Assembly: GCA_007135355.1 (NCBI GenBank)
Contig: SLJA01000089.1
Location: forward strand, 1 to 20,945
Source of the DNA: Wenzhouxiangella sp.
Lineage (GTDB): Bacteria; Pseudomonadota; Gammaproteobacteria; Xanthomonadales; Wenzhouxiangellaceae
Direction of reading: 5' to 3'
Length of the DNA: 20,945 nt
Shown here: positions 14,451-20,945 of the stretch, piece by piece
Numbering within the stretch: the stretch's first letter is position 1
Layout of the letters: each line of letters opens with the position of its first letter
Program-made: the position numbers and the translations under genes
The notes under the pieces: model-generated
Told to the model about the DNA's origin: nothing
Database searches by the model: none
The model's input: the letters and a program-made list of their open reading frames with translations, nothing else

Positions 14451-14843
14451 CTACACCCGGCGCTTCTTGGGGGGACGACAACCGTTGTGCGGGATCGGTG
14501 TGACGTCAATAATGTTCGTGATCTTGAAGCCCACTGCATTGAGTGAACGGACTGAAGATTCACGCCCGGGGCCCGGGCCATTGACCCGCACTTCCAGGTT
14601 TTTCATCCCATATTCCTGGGCGGTACGACCGGCATTTTCGGCCGCGACCTGCGCCGCGAAAGGCGTCGACTTGCGCGAACCGCGAAAACCGGAACCACCG
14701 CTGGTCGCCCAGGCCAGGGCATTGCCCTGCCGGTCGGTGATGGTGATGATGGTGTTGTTGAACGAGGCATGCACATGAGCAATCCCGTCAACAATCACTT
14801 TCTTGACTTTTTTCTTGCCCTTGGCGGTCTGTTGCTTGGCCAT
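14451..14843 (-). CDS. rpsK: 30S ribosomal protein S11
   Basis: S11 forms part of the small-subunit platform near the mRNA exit. The 130-residue protein (E. coli 129) has the lysine-rich N-terminus, then GIAHVHASFNNTIITITDRQGNALAWATSGGSGFRGSRKSTPFAAQVAAE and the C-terminal VNGPGPGRESSVRSL...DVTPIPHNGCRPPKKRRV, all diagnostic. GAAAGGAATTC-type sequence precedes the start of neighbouring rpsK/rpsM junctions; the rpsM stop is 12 bp upstream. It is the second gene of the alpha operon. Confidence 0.97.
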   Translation of the reverse strand: MAKQQTAKGKKKVKKVIVDGIAHVHASFNNTIITITDRQGNALAWATSGGSGFRGSRKSTPFAAQVAAENAGRTAQEYGMKNLEVRVNGPGPGRESSVRSLNAVGFKITNIIDVTPIPHNGCRPPKKRRV

Positions 14844-14855
14844 GAAAGGAATTCC

Positions 14856-15209
14856 TTAACGAATCGGGCGACGCGGGCCCTTGCGGGTGCGGGCATTGGT
14901 ACGGGTACGCTGGCCGCGAACCGGGAGACCGCGGCGATGACGCAGGCCGCGATAGCAGCCCAGATCCATCAGACGCTTGATATTCATTGCCACTTCGCGT
15001 CGTAAATCGCCCTCTACAGGCATGCCGCCAATCATCTGGCGCAGCTTTTCCTGCTCGGCTTCGGTCAGATCGCGCACCTTGGTGGTGGGATCAATCCCGG
15101 TAGCCTCACAGATCTGATAGGACCGGGTTCTTCCGATGCCATAAATGTGAGTCAAGGCTACCCAAGTATGTTTTTGAGCGGGCAGATTGACGCCTGCGAT
15201 ACGAGCCAT
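14856..15209 (-). CDS. rpsM: 30S ribosomal protein S13
   Basis: S13 lies in the head of the small subunit, touching 5S-side bridges and the P-site tRNA. The 117-residue protein begins MARIAGVNLPAQKHTWVALTHIYGIGRTRS. It contains the helix-hairpin-helix core and ends with GLRHRRGLPVRGQRTRTNARTRKGPRRPIR, the P-site tail. GGAG lies 10 bases before the ATG. It is the first gene of the alpha operon; the 105-bp gap upstream to rpmJ is the longest within the ribosomal block and holds a good sigma70-type promoter and a dyad. In E. coli the mRNA at this start forms the S4-binding pseudoknot; an equivalent is not obvious here. Confidence 0.97.
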   Translation of the reverse strand: MARIAGVNLPAQKHTWVALTHIYGIGRTRSYQICEATGIDPTTKVRDLTEAEQEKLRQMIGGMPVEGDLRREVAMNIKRLMDLGCYRGLRHRRGLPVRGQRTRTNARTRKGPRRPIR

Positions 15210-15234
15210 GCTGTTATCTCCAGAAACCTGTTAC

Positions 15235-15255
15235 GTCGGTTCAGCGCAAACCGAC
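15235..15255 (-). promoter_or_regulatory. Dyad at the predicted alpha-operon transcription start
   Basis: A perfect 7-bp inverted repeat (GTCGGTT / AACCGAC) with a 7-base spacer lies between the -10 box and the rpsM RBS. The predicted start of transcription (about 15250) falls within the upstream arm, so for this promoter it would act mainly as DNA. For read-through transcripts from spc it could fold as an RNA hairpin. Confidence 0.4.
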
Positions 15256-15256
15256 A

Positions 15257-15285
15257 ATTGTATCGGCTTTCGCGCCGAACCTCAA
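15257..15285 (-). promoter_or_regulatory. Predicted promoter of the alpha operon
   Basis: On the minus strand TTGAGG (15285-15280) and TACAAT (15262-15257) are separated by exactly 17 bp. The site lies in the rpmJ-rpsM gap, where E. coli also initiates alpha-operon transcription. The predicted leader to the rpsM ATG is about 40 bases. Confidence 0.65.
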
Positions 15286-15314
15286 GCCCACCGCAGTGAA
15301 CTGTGCCCCAGCCA

Positions 15315-15428
15315 TCAGCCCTGCCGCTGCTTGTGCTTGGGATCGGTGCAAATCACGAACACGACGCCGCGGCGCCGTACGATCTTGCAATTCCGGCAGA
15401 TTTTCTTGACCGAGGCCTGAACTTTCAT
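15315..15428 (-). CDS. rpmJ: 50S ribosomal protein L36
   Basis: L36 is the smallest large-subunit protein and stabilises 23S rRNA folding. The 37-residue protein starts MKVQASVKKICRNCKIVRRRG and ends DPKHKQRQG. The zinc-ribbon ligands C11, C14, C27 and H32 are all present, so this is the zinc-binding form. It is one residue shorter than the E. coli protein (38) just after the third ligand. It follows secY by 29 bp, closing the spc operon as in E. coli. It is too short for many automatic callers, but every codon is family-consistent. Confidence 0.97.
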   Translation of the reverse strand: MKVQASVKKICRNCKIVRRRGVVFVICTDPKHKQRQG

Positions 15429-15457
15429 CTTTCTTTCTCCAAAAAAACACTGAGGCG

Positions 15458-16819
15458 TTATGACCGGCGCACCGAACCCGCCCGGCCGTACCCCTTGAGG
15501 TTCGACTTCTTCAGCAGGCTGTCATATTGGTGCGACATCAAATGTGCCTGCAATTGGGCCATGAAGTCCATGGTGACGACAACGATAATGAGAAGCGAGG
15601 TGCCGCCGAAGTAGAAAGGCACGTTCCAGCGCATAATGAGGAACTCCGGCATGAGACAGACGGCAACCAGGTAGATCGCTCCCACCGTGGTCAATCGCGT
15701 CAGTACGTAATCGATGTATTCGGCAGTCTGCCGGCCAGGGCGAATTCCGGGAATGAAGGCCCCGGACTTCTTCAGGTTGTCCGCCGTCTCACGCGAGTTG
15801 AACACGATGGCCGTGTAGAAAAAGCAGAAAAACGCGATCAGACCGCCAAACAGCGCAATGTAAACCGGCTGCCCGGGACTCAGCTGCTGAGCGACGTTCT
15901 GCAGCCAGGTCACGCCTTCCGCCTGGCCGAACCAGGTCGAAATCGTGGCCGGGAACAGCACCAGACTGGAAGCAAAAATCGCCGGGATGACGCCGGACAT
16001 ATTCACCTTCAACGGCAAATGGGTCGATTGACTGCGGTAGGCCTGACGACCCTGACGCTGCGCGTAGTTAACCGTGATCCGGCGCTGACCGCGTTCGACA
16101 AAAACCACAAACGCCGTAACAACAAGGGCCATGATCAGCAGGAACGTGGCCGTGGTAATCCCGAGCTGGCCCGTATTCACCAGCTCCAGCGTCGCGCCCA
16201 CGGCGGACGGCAGCTCGGCGACAATGCCAGCGAAAATGATGATTGAAATCCCGTTGCCAATGCCGCGCTCAGTGATCTGCTCACCCAACCACATCAAAAA
16301 CACGGTACCAGCGGTCAGCGTAACGACCGCGGCAAGGACAAACCCCGGGCCCGGTGCGATGACCACCGGCAGCCCGGCACCCGCACCTTGGTTTTGCAGC
16401 GCAATGGCCACGCCAAAGGACTGGAACATCGCCAGTACCACGGTGAAGTAGCGCGTGTACTGAGTGATCTTGCGCCGGCCTGCCTCGCCTTCCTTGCGCA
16501 GCGCCTGCAACTGCGGAATGGCGTGACTCATCAACTGCATGATGATGGCCGCCGAAATATACGGCATGACACCCAGGGCGAAAATGGAGAAACGACCCAG
16601 CGCGCCACCAGTGAACATATTGAAGATGTCCACGATCGTGCCGCGCTGCATGTCCATCAATTCAATCAGCGCCAGCGGATTGATGCCCGGCACCGGTATG
16701 AAGGTGCCGAGCCGATAGACCAGCAGGGCAACCAGCACCAAAAACAGGCGTTGACGCAGCTCTTTCAGGCGCCCAATGCCGCCAAGCATGCCGGCCATTT
16801 CTGACGCGCTGGTAGACAT
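15458..16819 (-). CDS. secY: Protein translocase subunit SecY
   Basis: SecY forms the inner-membrane channel with SecE and SecG through which SecA or the ribosome pushes unfolded proteins. The 453-residue protein (E. coli 443) has ten predicted helices. It begins around GGIGRLKELRQRLFLVLVALLVYRLGTFIPVPGI and includes the plug region MFTGGALGRFSIFALGVMPYISAAI, WLGEQITERGIGNGIS, and the cytoplasmic ADNLKKSGAFIPGIRPGRQTAEYI loop needed for SecA and ribosome contacts. The C-terminus is GYGRAGSVRRS. Its ATG overlaps the rplO stop by one base (TAATG), so the two are translationally coupled. The position between rplO and rpmJ is the canonical one. Confidence 0.98.
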   Translation of the reverse strand: MSTSASEMAGMLGGIGRLKELRQRLFLVLVALLVYRLGTFIPVPGINPLALIELMDMQRGTIVDIFNMFTGGALGRFSIFALGVMPYISAAIIMQLMSHAIPQLQALRKEGEAGRRKITQYTRYFTVVLAMFQSFGVAIALQNQGAGAGLPVVIAPGPGFVLAAVVTLTAGTVFLMWLGEQITERGIGNGISIIIFAGIVAELPSAVGATLELVNTGQLGITTATFLLIMALVVTAFVVFVERGQRRITVNYAQRQGRQAYRSQSTHLPLKVNMSGVIPAIFASSLVLFPATISTWFGQAEGVTWLQNVAQQLSPGQPVYIALFGGLIAFFCFFYTAIVFNSRETADNLKKSGAFIPGIRPGRQTAEYIDYVLTRLTTVGAIYLVAVCLMPEFLIMRWNVPFYFGGTSLLIIVVVTMDFMAQLQAHLMSHQYDSLLKKSNLKGYGRAGSVRRS

Positions 16820-17250
16820 TATTCGACCTTGCCGCCGGCAGACTCGATGGCAGCGACGGCGCCGGCGGTGACGTGGATGCCCCGCACCGTGACCGGCCGC
16901 TGAATTTCGCCCTTGTTGATCAAACGGACCTTGCGAGTGTCGTTTTGCACCACGCCGGCCGCCTTCAAAACTTCCAGATCCACAACGTCGCCTTCGATCG
17001 CATTGATCTGGTATAGGCGGACTTCCCGCGTACGGCGATTAGCCGCGGAGTTGAAGCCGACCTTGGGCAGGCGGCGCTGCAGCGGCATCTGGCCGCCTTC
17101 AAAGCCCACCTTGTGGTAGCCACCTGAGCGAGACTTCTGCCCCTTGTGGCCGCGCCCGCCGGTTTTACCAAGGCCTGACCCGATGCCACGACCTACCCGC
17201 TTGCGCTTGCTGCGACTGCCTTCCGCGGCTTGAATGGTATTGAGCTTCAT
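16819..17250 (-). CDS. rplO: 50S ribosomal protein L15
   Basis: L15 is a large-subunit assembly protein with a long extended N-terminus. The 143-residue protein starts MKLNTIQAAEGSRSKRKRVGRGIGSGLGKTGGRGHKGQKSRSGG, a signature of L15, followed by FEGGQMPLQRRLPKVGF and a globular C-terminal domain. It is in the spc operon between rpmD (34-bp gap) and secY (one-base overlap). Length matches the E. coli protein (144). Confidence 0.97.
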   Translation of the reverse strand: MKLNTIQAAEGSRSKRKRVGRGIGSGLGKTGGRGHKGQKSRSGGYHKVGFEGGQMPLQRRLPKVGFNSAANRRTREVRLYQINAIEGDVVDLEVLKAAGVVQNDTRKVRLINKGEIQRPVTVRGIHVTAGAVAAIESAGGKVE

Positions 17251-17284
17251 AGTGATGTCCTAATCGTGCCTGGGTGGTACCGCG

Positions 17285-17479
17285 TCAAGCCGGTTCGACT
17301 CGCACGAGGTAATCGACCTTGCGAATCATGCCGCGCACAGCCGGCGTGTCCTCAAGCTCCACGGTATGGTTGAGACGGCGCAAACCCAATCCGCGGACGG
17401 TCGCGCGATGCTTGCCAATTGTCCCGTTGATGCTGCGGACCAGGGTGACGCGCAGCTTGCCAGAATGAGTATTAGCCAT
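17285..17479 (-). CDS. rpmD: 50S ribosomal protein L30
   Basis: L30 is a small large-subunit protein. The 64-residue sequence contains LRVTLVRSINGTIGKHRATVRGLGLRRLNHTVELEDTPAVRGMIRKVDYLVRVE, matching the whole family. It is about five residues longer than the E. coli protein (59), owing to the N-terminal ANTHSGK. Its ATG lies inside the end of rpsE, an 8-base overlap, so translation is probably coupled. It is followed by rplO. Confidence 0.95.
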   Translation of the reverse strand: MANTHSGKLRVTLVRSINGTIGKHRATVRGLGLRRLNHTVELEDTPAVRGMIRKVDYLVRVEPA

Positions 17480-17978
17480 GATGTTGAAGAATCTCCTCGA
17501 CCGACTTGCCGCGCTTGATGGCCACCTGTTCCGGCGAGACCATGGACTGCAGCCCTTTCATCGTCGCGCGGACCAGGTTGATCGGGTTGTTCGAGCCCAC
17601 GCTTTTAGCCAGGACGTTGTGAACACCGACCGCCTCGAAGACCGCGCGCATCGCTCCGCCGGCAATCACTCCAGTACCCTCCGACGCCGGCTGCATGTAC
17701 ACGCGTGAACCACTGTGGCCCGATTTGATGGCGTGCCAAAGGGTCCCTTCGTTCAGAGAAATACGAACCATATCGCGCCGCGCACGCTCCATGGCCTTCT
17801 GGATGGCCAGCGGCACTTCGCGGGCTTTGCCATAGCCGAATCCGACCTTGCCCTCGCCATCGCCAACAACGGCCAGCGCGGTGAAGCTGAACTGGCGACC
17901 ACCCTTGACGACCTTGACCACGCGGTTGACCGCGACCAGCTTTTCGATCAGGTTGTCTGTGTTCGATTCTCTTGCCAT
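17472..17978 (-). CDS. rpsE: 30S ribosomal protein S5
   Basis: S5 lies at the mRNA entry site and contributes to decoding accuracy and helicase activity. The 168-residue protein has the N-terminal dsRNA-binding-like domain (EKLVAVNRVVKVVKGGRQFSFTALAVVGDGEGKVGFGYGKAREVPLAIQKAME). The C-terminal domain carries ASEGTGVIAGGAMRAVFEAVGVHNVLAKSVGSNNPINLVRAT. Length is close to E. coli (167). The VVKGGR loop, where spectinomycin-resistance changes occur in E. coli, looks wild type. It ends inside the rpmD start. Confidence 0.97.
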   Translation of the reverse strand: MARESNTDNLIEKLVAVNRVVKVVKGGRQFSFTALAVVGDGEGKVGFGYGKAREVPLAIQKAMERARRDMVRISLNEGTLWHAIKSGHSGSRVYMQPASEGTGVIAGGAMRAVFEAVGVHNVLAKSVGSNNPINLVRATMKGLQSMVSPEQVAIKRGKSVEEILQHHG

Positions 17979-17992
17979 TTCCGATTCCTTGA

Positions 17993-18352
17993 TTAGAACT
18001 TCAGGCCGGCTTCACGCGCGGCATCGGCCAATGCCTTGATTCGGCCGTGGTACTTGAAACCCGACCGGTCGAAGGCAACACCGTCGATGCCGGCAGCGAG
18101 GCTTCGCTCTGCAATCGTGCGGCCCACGATTTTGGCAGCCTCTACGTTGCAGGTCGCCTTCAAGCCTGCGCTCACATCTTTTTGCACCGTCGAGGCAGCC
18201 GCAATGGTGTGCTCGCCGTCAGGCGCGATGACCTGTGCATACAGGTGACGTCCGGAACGGTGCACGGTCAAACGCGCAACGCCGGAACGACGGATACGAG
18301 ACCGAGTTTTCCGGGCCCGACGTAATCTCGATTCGTTTTTGCCTTTGTTCAT
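17993..18352 (-). CDS. rplR: 50S ribosomal protein L18
   Basis: L18 binds 5S rRNA and carries it to the central protuberance. The 119-residue protein has the basic N-terminus MNKGKNESRLRRARKTRSRIR, then RLTVHRSGRHLYAQVIAPDGEHTIAAASTVQKD and the C-terminal VAFDRSGFKYHGRIKALADAAREAGLKF, which is family-specific. Length is near the E. coli protein (117). It lies between rplF and rpsE with gaps of 11 and 14 bp. Confidence 0.97.
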   Translation of the reverse strand: MNKGKNESRLRRARKTRSRIRRSGVARLTVHRSGRHLYAQVIAPDGEHTIAAASTVQKDVSAGLKATCNVEAAKIVGRTIAERSLAAGIDGVAFDRSGFKYHGRIKALADAAREAGLKF

Positions 18353-18363
18353 TGTTGACGACC

Positions 18364-18891
18364 TTAAGCCTTCTTGGCTTCCTTCATGACGACACGCTCG
18401 TCGGCGTAGCGAACGCCCTTGCCCTTATAGGGCTCGGGGGGCCGATAGGCACGGATTTCCGCGGCAACCTGGCCCACTCGCTGCTTATCGAAGCCGCGCA
18501 CGACAATTTCCGTTTGGCTCGGGCATTCCACGGTCACGCCGGCCGGAACCGGGTATTCGACCGGATGGCTGAAACCAAGCTGGAGGTTCAGGGTTTGCCC
18601 CTGCACAGACGCGCGATAACCGACTCCGACCAGATTCAACTTCTTTTCAAAGCCATTGGTCACGCCTTCGACCATATTGCCGAGCAAGGCGCGCATGGTA
18701 CCGGCCATGGCCATGTCGCTTTCCTTGACCGGGGTGACCGATACGACGTTGTTCTCGACCTCGATCCGCACGGTGGGATGCAGCGACAACTCCATGCTGC
18801 CCTTGGCACCCTTGACTCGGACCTGGCCGTCGATTTCCGACAACTCCACTCCGGACGGGAGCTTGAGAGGGCTTTTGGCGATTCTTGACAT
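18364..18891 (-). CDS. rplF: 50S ribosomal protein L6
   Basis: L6 lies at the base of the L7/L12 stalk near the factor-binding site. The 175-residue protein begins MSRIAKSPLKLPSGVE. It has two L6 repeats, including NMVEGVTNGFEKKLNLVGVGYRASVQGQTLNLQLGFSHPVEYPVP and the C-terminal GFDKQRVGQVAAEIRAYRPPEPYKGKGVRYADERVVMKEAKKA. The YKGKGVRY motif is diagnostic. Length matches E. coli (177). It follows rpsH by 27 bp. Confidence 0.97.
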   Translation of the reverse strand: MSRIAKSPLKLPSGVELSEIDGQVRVKGAKGSMELSLHPTVRIEVENNVVSVTPVKESDMAMAGTMRALLGNMVEGVTNGFEKKLNLVGVGYRASVQGQTLNLQLGFSHPVEYPVPAGVTVECPSQTEIVVRGFDKQRVGQVAAEIRAYRPPEPYKGKGVRYADERVVMKEAKKA

Positions 18892-18918
18892 GTTCGTTTC
18901 CTTACGCTTCGGCGACGA

Positions 18919-19314
18919 TCAGGCGACCAGACACAGCACTTCACCGCCCTGGCCCTGAGCGCGCGCCTGGGTGTCGGTCATGACGCCACTGGAGGTGCTG
19001 ATGATGGCAACGCCCAAGCCATTAAGCACTCGGGGGATGTCGTCCTTGCCAAAGTAGCGTCGACGCCCGGGCTTGCTGAAACGCTCAAGCCGATCAATCA
19101 CGCCACGCCCTTCGACATACTTCAGCTCAATCTGCAGGACGTTCTTGACGCCCTCGTTCTCCACGCGGAAGTCACGGATGTAACCTTCATCCTTGAGAAC
19201 CTGCGCGATCGATGTCTTCAGATTACTCGAGGGCATCGCTACCATACGCTTACGCACCGCCTGGGCATTCTTGATACGCGCCAGCATGTCGGAAATCGGG
19301 TCGGTCATGCTCAT
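18919..19314 (-). CDS. rpsH: 30S ribosomal protein S8
   Basis: S8 binds the central domain of 16S rRNA and, in E. coli, represses spc-operon translation by binding mRNA at rplE. The 131-residue protein starts MSMTDPISDMLARIKNAQ and ends with VLNGLGVAIISTSSGVMTDTQARAQGQGGEVLCLVA. The STSSGVMTD segment is typical. The ATG at 19314 was chosen because AAGGAG at 19329-19324 lies 9 bases upstream and E. coli S8 also starts MSM; the ATG six bases further on is the alternative. A longer in-frame reading into rpsN is not supported. Confidence 0.97.
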   Translation of the reverse strand: MSMTDPISDMLARIKNAQAVRKRMVAMPSSNLKTSIAQVLKDEGYIRDFRVENEGVKNVLQIELKYVEGRGVIDRLERFSKPGRRRYFGKDDIPRVLNGLGVAIISTSSGVMTDTQARAQGQGGEVLCLVA

Positions 19315-19327
19315 AATGCTTTGCTCC

Positions 19328-19633
19328 TTACCAGCTGGCCTTGCGCAAACCGGGCACGTCGCCGCGCATGGCGGCTTCGCGCAGCTTGTTGCGCGCCAAT
19401 CCAAACTTGCGGTAGTAGCCGCGAGGGCGACCCGACACACGGCAACGATTGCGACCGCGAACAGGGCTGGCATCCCGAGGCATCTTGCTCAGACGATGCA
19501 TTGCAGCCTGCTTTTCCTCGTAATCCGCCTCCGGATCGGCAACGATGCGCTTGAGCTCGGCCCGCTTCGCCGCATAGCGTGCGGCCAGCTTTGCCCGGCG
19601 CTTCTCGCGCTCAACCATTGAAACCTTAGCCAT
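19328..19633 (-). CDS. rpsN: 30S ribosomal protein S14
   Basis: S14 lies in the head of the small subunit. This is the long 101-residue form without zinc ligands: MAKVSMVEREKRRAKLAARYAAKRAELKRI, a middle helix region, and the C-terminal NRCRVSGRPRGYYRKFGLARNKLREAAMRGDVPGLRKASW. Zinc-binding forms are about 61 residues with two CxxC pairs, which are absent here. It is in its standard place between rplE and rpsH. Its stop codon overlaps the RBS of rpsH. Confidence 0.97.
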   Translation of the reverse strand: MAKVSMVEREKRRAKLAARYAAKRAELKRIVADPEADYEEKQAAMHRLSKMPRDASPVRGRNRCRVSGRPRGYYRKFGLARNKLREAAMRGDVPGLRKASW

Positions 19634-19647
19634 GCCTTACCTACTCC

Positions 19648-20190
19648 TCAACGCGCGCGGAAAGGGAAGCCAAACGCTTCCAACAGCGCCATCCCTTCCT
19701 CATCTGTCTTTGCCGACGTGGTGATGGCGATATCCATCCCACGAATCGAATCGATCTGGTCGTAATTGATCTCGGGGAAAATGATTTGTTCTTTCACGCC
19801 GAGACTGTAATTACCGCTGCCGTCGAAGGACTTGCGCGGAATGCCGCGGAAATCACGTACGCGCGGCAGGGCGACGTTGACCAGACGATCCAGAAATTCA
19901 TACATCCGCTCGCGGCGCAGAGTGACTTTGCAGCCAATCGGATAACCGTCGCGAATCTTGAAGCTGGCGACTGATTTACGCGCCTTGGTGACGATCGGTC
20001 GCTGCCCGGCGATCTTAGCCATGTCCGACACGGCGTTATCAATCACCTTCTTGTCGCCAACCGCTTCGCCCAGACCCATGTTCAGGGTGATCTTTTCCAG
20101 ACGCGGCACCTGCATGACATTGCGATAGCCGAACTTGTCCGTCAGCTTTCCAACGATCGTGTCGCGATAGTATTCCTGCAGCCTAGCCAT
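19648..20190 (-). CDS. rplE: 50S ribosomal protein L5
   Basis: L5 binds 5S rRNA and contacts P-site tRNA in the central protuberance. The 180-residue protein (E. coli 179) has MARLQEYYRDTIVGKLTDKFGYRNVMQVPRLEKITLNMGLGEAV, GQRPIVTKARKSVASFKIRDGYPIGCKVTLR and the C-terminal FPEINYDQIDSIRGMDIAITTSAKTDEEGMALLEAFGFPFR, all diagnostic. In E. coli the S8 repressor site is at the start of this gene; a matching RNA structure was not verified here. Confidence 0.97.
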   Translation of the reverse strand: MARLQEYYRDTIVGKLTDKFGYRNVMQVPRLEKITLNMGLGEAVGDKKVIDNAVSDMAKIAGQRPIVTKARKSVASFKIRDGYPIGCKVTLRRERMYEFLDRLVNVALPRVRDFRGIPRKSFDGSGNYSLGVKEQIIFPEINYDQIDSIRGMDIAITTSAKTDEEGMALLEAFGFPFRAR

Positions 20191-20204
20191 GATTCTCTAT
20201 GCCC

Positions 20205-20522
20205 TTAAATGTCGACGACTTCGCCGGTTGAACGAAAAAACCGTACCTTGCGACCGTCTTCGAGAAACTTGAACCCGACCCGATCACCCTGATCGGTGGC
20301 GGGGTTGTACAGCATCACGTTTGACGGATGGATGGGCGCCTCGCGCTCGATAATCCCGCCGGGCTGCTGCGCCTGCGGATCCGGCTTCTGATGACGCTTG
20401 ACCATGTTGACATTTTCGACCAGCAGTCGATCATCCTTGAGCACTTTCAGCACATGACCACGTTGGCCCTTGCTGCGCCCGGCAATCACGATCACTTCGT
20501 CGCCCTTGCGAATGCGTTGCAT
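20205..20522 (-). CDS. rplX: 50S ribosomal protein L24
   Basis: L24 is an early assembly protein at the tunnel exit. The protein is 105 residues from the chosen ATG (E. coli 104). It has the KOW motif in IRKGDEVIVIAGRSKGQRGHVLKVLKDDRLLVENVNMVKRHQKP and ends VGFKFLEDGRKVRFFRSTGEVVDI. Two ATGs lie side by side. AAGGAG at 20534-20529 is 6 bases from the ATG at 20522 but only 3 from the one at 20525, so the inner one is preferred. The RBS overlaps the rplN stop. Confidence 0.95.
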   Translation of the reverse strand: MQRIRKGDEVIVIAGRSKGQRGHVLKVLKDDRLLVENVNMVKRHQKPDPQAQQPGGIIEREAPIHPSNVMLYNPATDQGDRVGFKFLEDGRKVRFFRSTGEVVDI

Positions 20523-20532
20523 CATTAACTCC

Positions 20533-20901
20533 TTACAAAACTTCCGGCGCCAGGGAAACGATCTTCATGAACCGCTCCGAGCGCAGCTCGCGTGTTACCG
20601 GCCCGAAGATACGAGTGCCAATCGGCTCAAGCTTGTTATTGAGCAGCACGGCGGCGTTTCCGTCGAAGCGGATCAACGAACCGTCCCGGCGCCTGACACC
20701 TTTGGCAGTACGCACGACCACGGCATTATAGACTTCGCCTTTTTTGACCTTACCGCGCGGGATGGCGTCCTTGACCGTCACCTTGATGACATCACCAATG
20801 TTCGCGTACCGACGCTTCGAGCCTCCGAGCACCTTGATACACATCAGCTCGCGCGCACCGCTGTTGTCTGCCGCGGCCAATCTGGATTGCATCTGAATCA
20901 T
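20533..20901 (-). CDS. rplN: 50S ribosomal protein L14
   Basis: L14 is at the subunit interface. The 122-residue protein starts MIQMQSRLAAADNSGARELMCIKVLGGSKRRYANIGDVIKVTVKDAIPRGKVKKGEVYNAVVVRTAKGVRR, and the whole sequence follows the family, with length close to E. coli (123). It is the first gene of the spc operon in E. coli. Here only 15 bp separate it from rpsQ, with no visible promoter, so S10 and spc genes are probably read through. Confidence 0.97.
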   Translation of the reverse strand: MIQMQSRLAAADNSGARELMCIKVLGGSKRRYANIGDVIKVTVKDAIPRGKVKKGEVYNAVVVRTAKGVRRRDGSLIRFDGNAAVLLNNKLEPIGTRIFGPVTRELRSERFMKIVSLAPEVL

Positions 20902-20916
20902 GCTGCTATGCTCCGC

Positions 20917-20945
20917 TTACTGGGCCCGTTCAACCACTTCGACCA
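20917..20945 (-). CDS. rpsQ: 30S ribosomal protein S17, last residues
   Basis: Only the C-terminal eight complete codons are in the window (VEVVERAQ, then TAA at 20919-20917). The LVxVVExA-like ending and the position directly before rplN match S17, the last gene of the S10 operon. The gene continues past the right edge. Identity rests on synteny plus a very short match. Confidence 0.8.

Noticed and set aside
14615..14630. GGCGGTACG sequence resembling an ops element for RfaH
   Set aside because: It lies inside rpsK on the non-transcribed orientation and differs from the ops core; a chance match in GC-rich DNA.
1..20945. Search by eye for tRNA or rRNA genes, CRISPR arrays, insertion sequences, phage genes or toxin-antitoxin pairs
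   Set aside because: None was seen. The only repeat array is the short inverted GGGTTCA element, whose unit is too short and whose layout is wrong for CRISPR.

Overview
The window comes from a moderately GC-rich (about 60% by eye) gammaproteobacterium. This rests on the S10/spc/alpha ribosomal gene order ending rpmJ-rpsM-rpsK-rpsD-rpoA-rplQ, the proteobacterial form of RpoA, an RfaH-type NusG paralogue, and glyA next to nrdR. The combination with alkB suggests a free-living, probably marine or hydrocarbon-exposed lineage outside the Enterobacterales. The exact family cannot be fixed from the sequence alone. No stretch longer than 300 bases lacks a gene.

Left block, minus strand (1-2790): a membrane alkane hydroxylase (alkB), then serine hydroxymethyltransferase (glyA), then the start of nrdR. 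A long stem-loop built from 7-bp GGGTTCA repeats fills the glyA-nrdR gap.

Middle block, plus strand (2871-7898): an AraC-family regulator divergent from alkB, with a palindrome and a consensus -10 box in the shared gap. Then come rfaH, a phosphomannomutase of the ManB/CpsG type, a GNAT acetyltransferase, a hemolysin III (TrhA/PAQR) membrane protein and a SYLF-domain lipoprotein. AlkB plus the AraC protein looks like an alkane-use unit, similar in layout to AlkR/AlkM of Acinetobacter. rfaH plus manB suggests surface polysaccharide synthesis.

Right block, minus strand (7917-20945), in transcription order from the right edge: the end of rpsQ, rplN, rplX, rplE, rpsN, rpsH, rplF, rplR, rpsE, rpmD, rplO, secY and rpmJ (spc operon); a likely promoter; rpsM, rpsK, rpsD, rpoA and rplQ (alpha operon); and a strong intrinsic terminator. 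Beyond the terminator lies a compact three-gene unit: an AsmA-like envelope protein, a RarD-type permease and an MsbA-like ABC exporter. It ends 18 bp from the end of the convergent SYLF lipoprotein gene.

Most of the window is ordinary housekeeping sequence. I found no convincing undescribed multi-gene system. The points most worth a second look are the GGGTTCA inverted array before nrdR, the alkB/AraC divergent control region, and the dyad at the predicted alpha-operon promoter.
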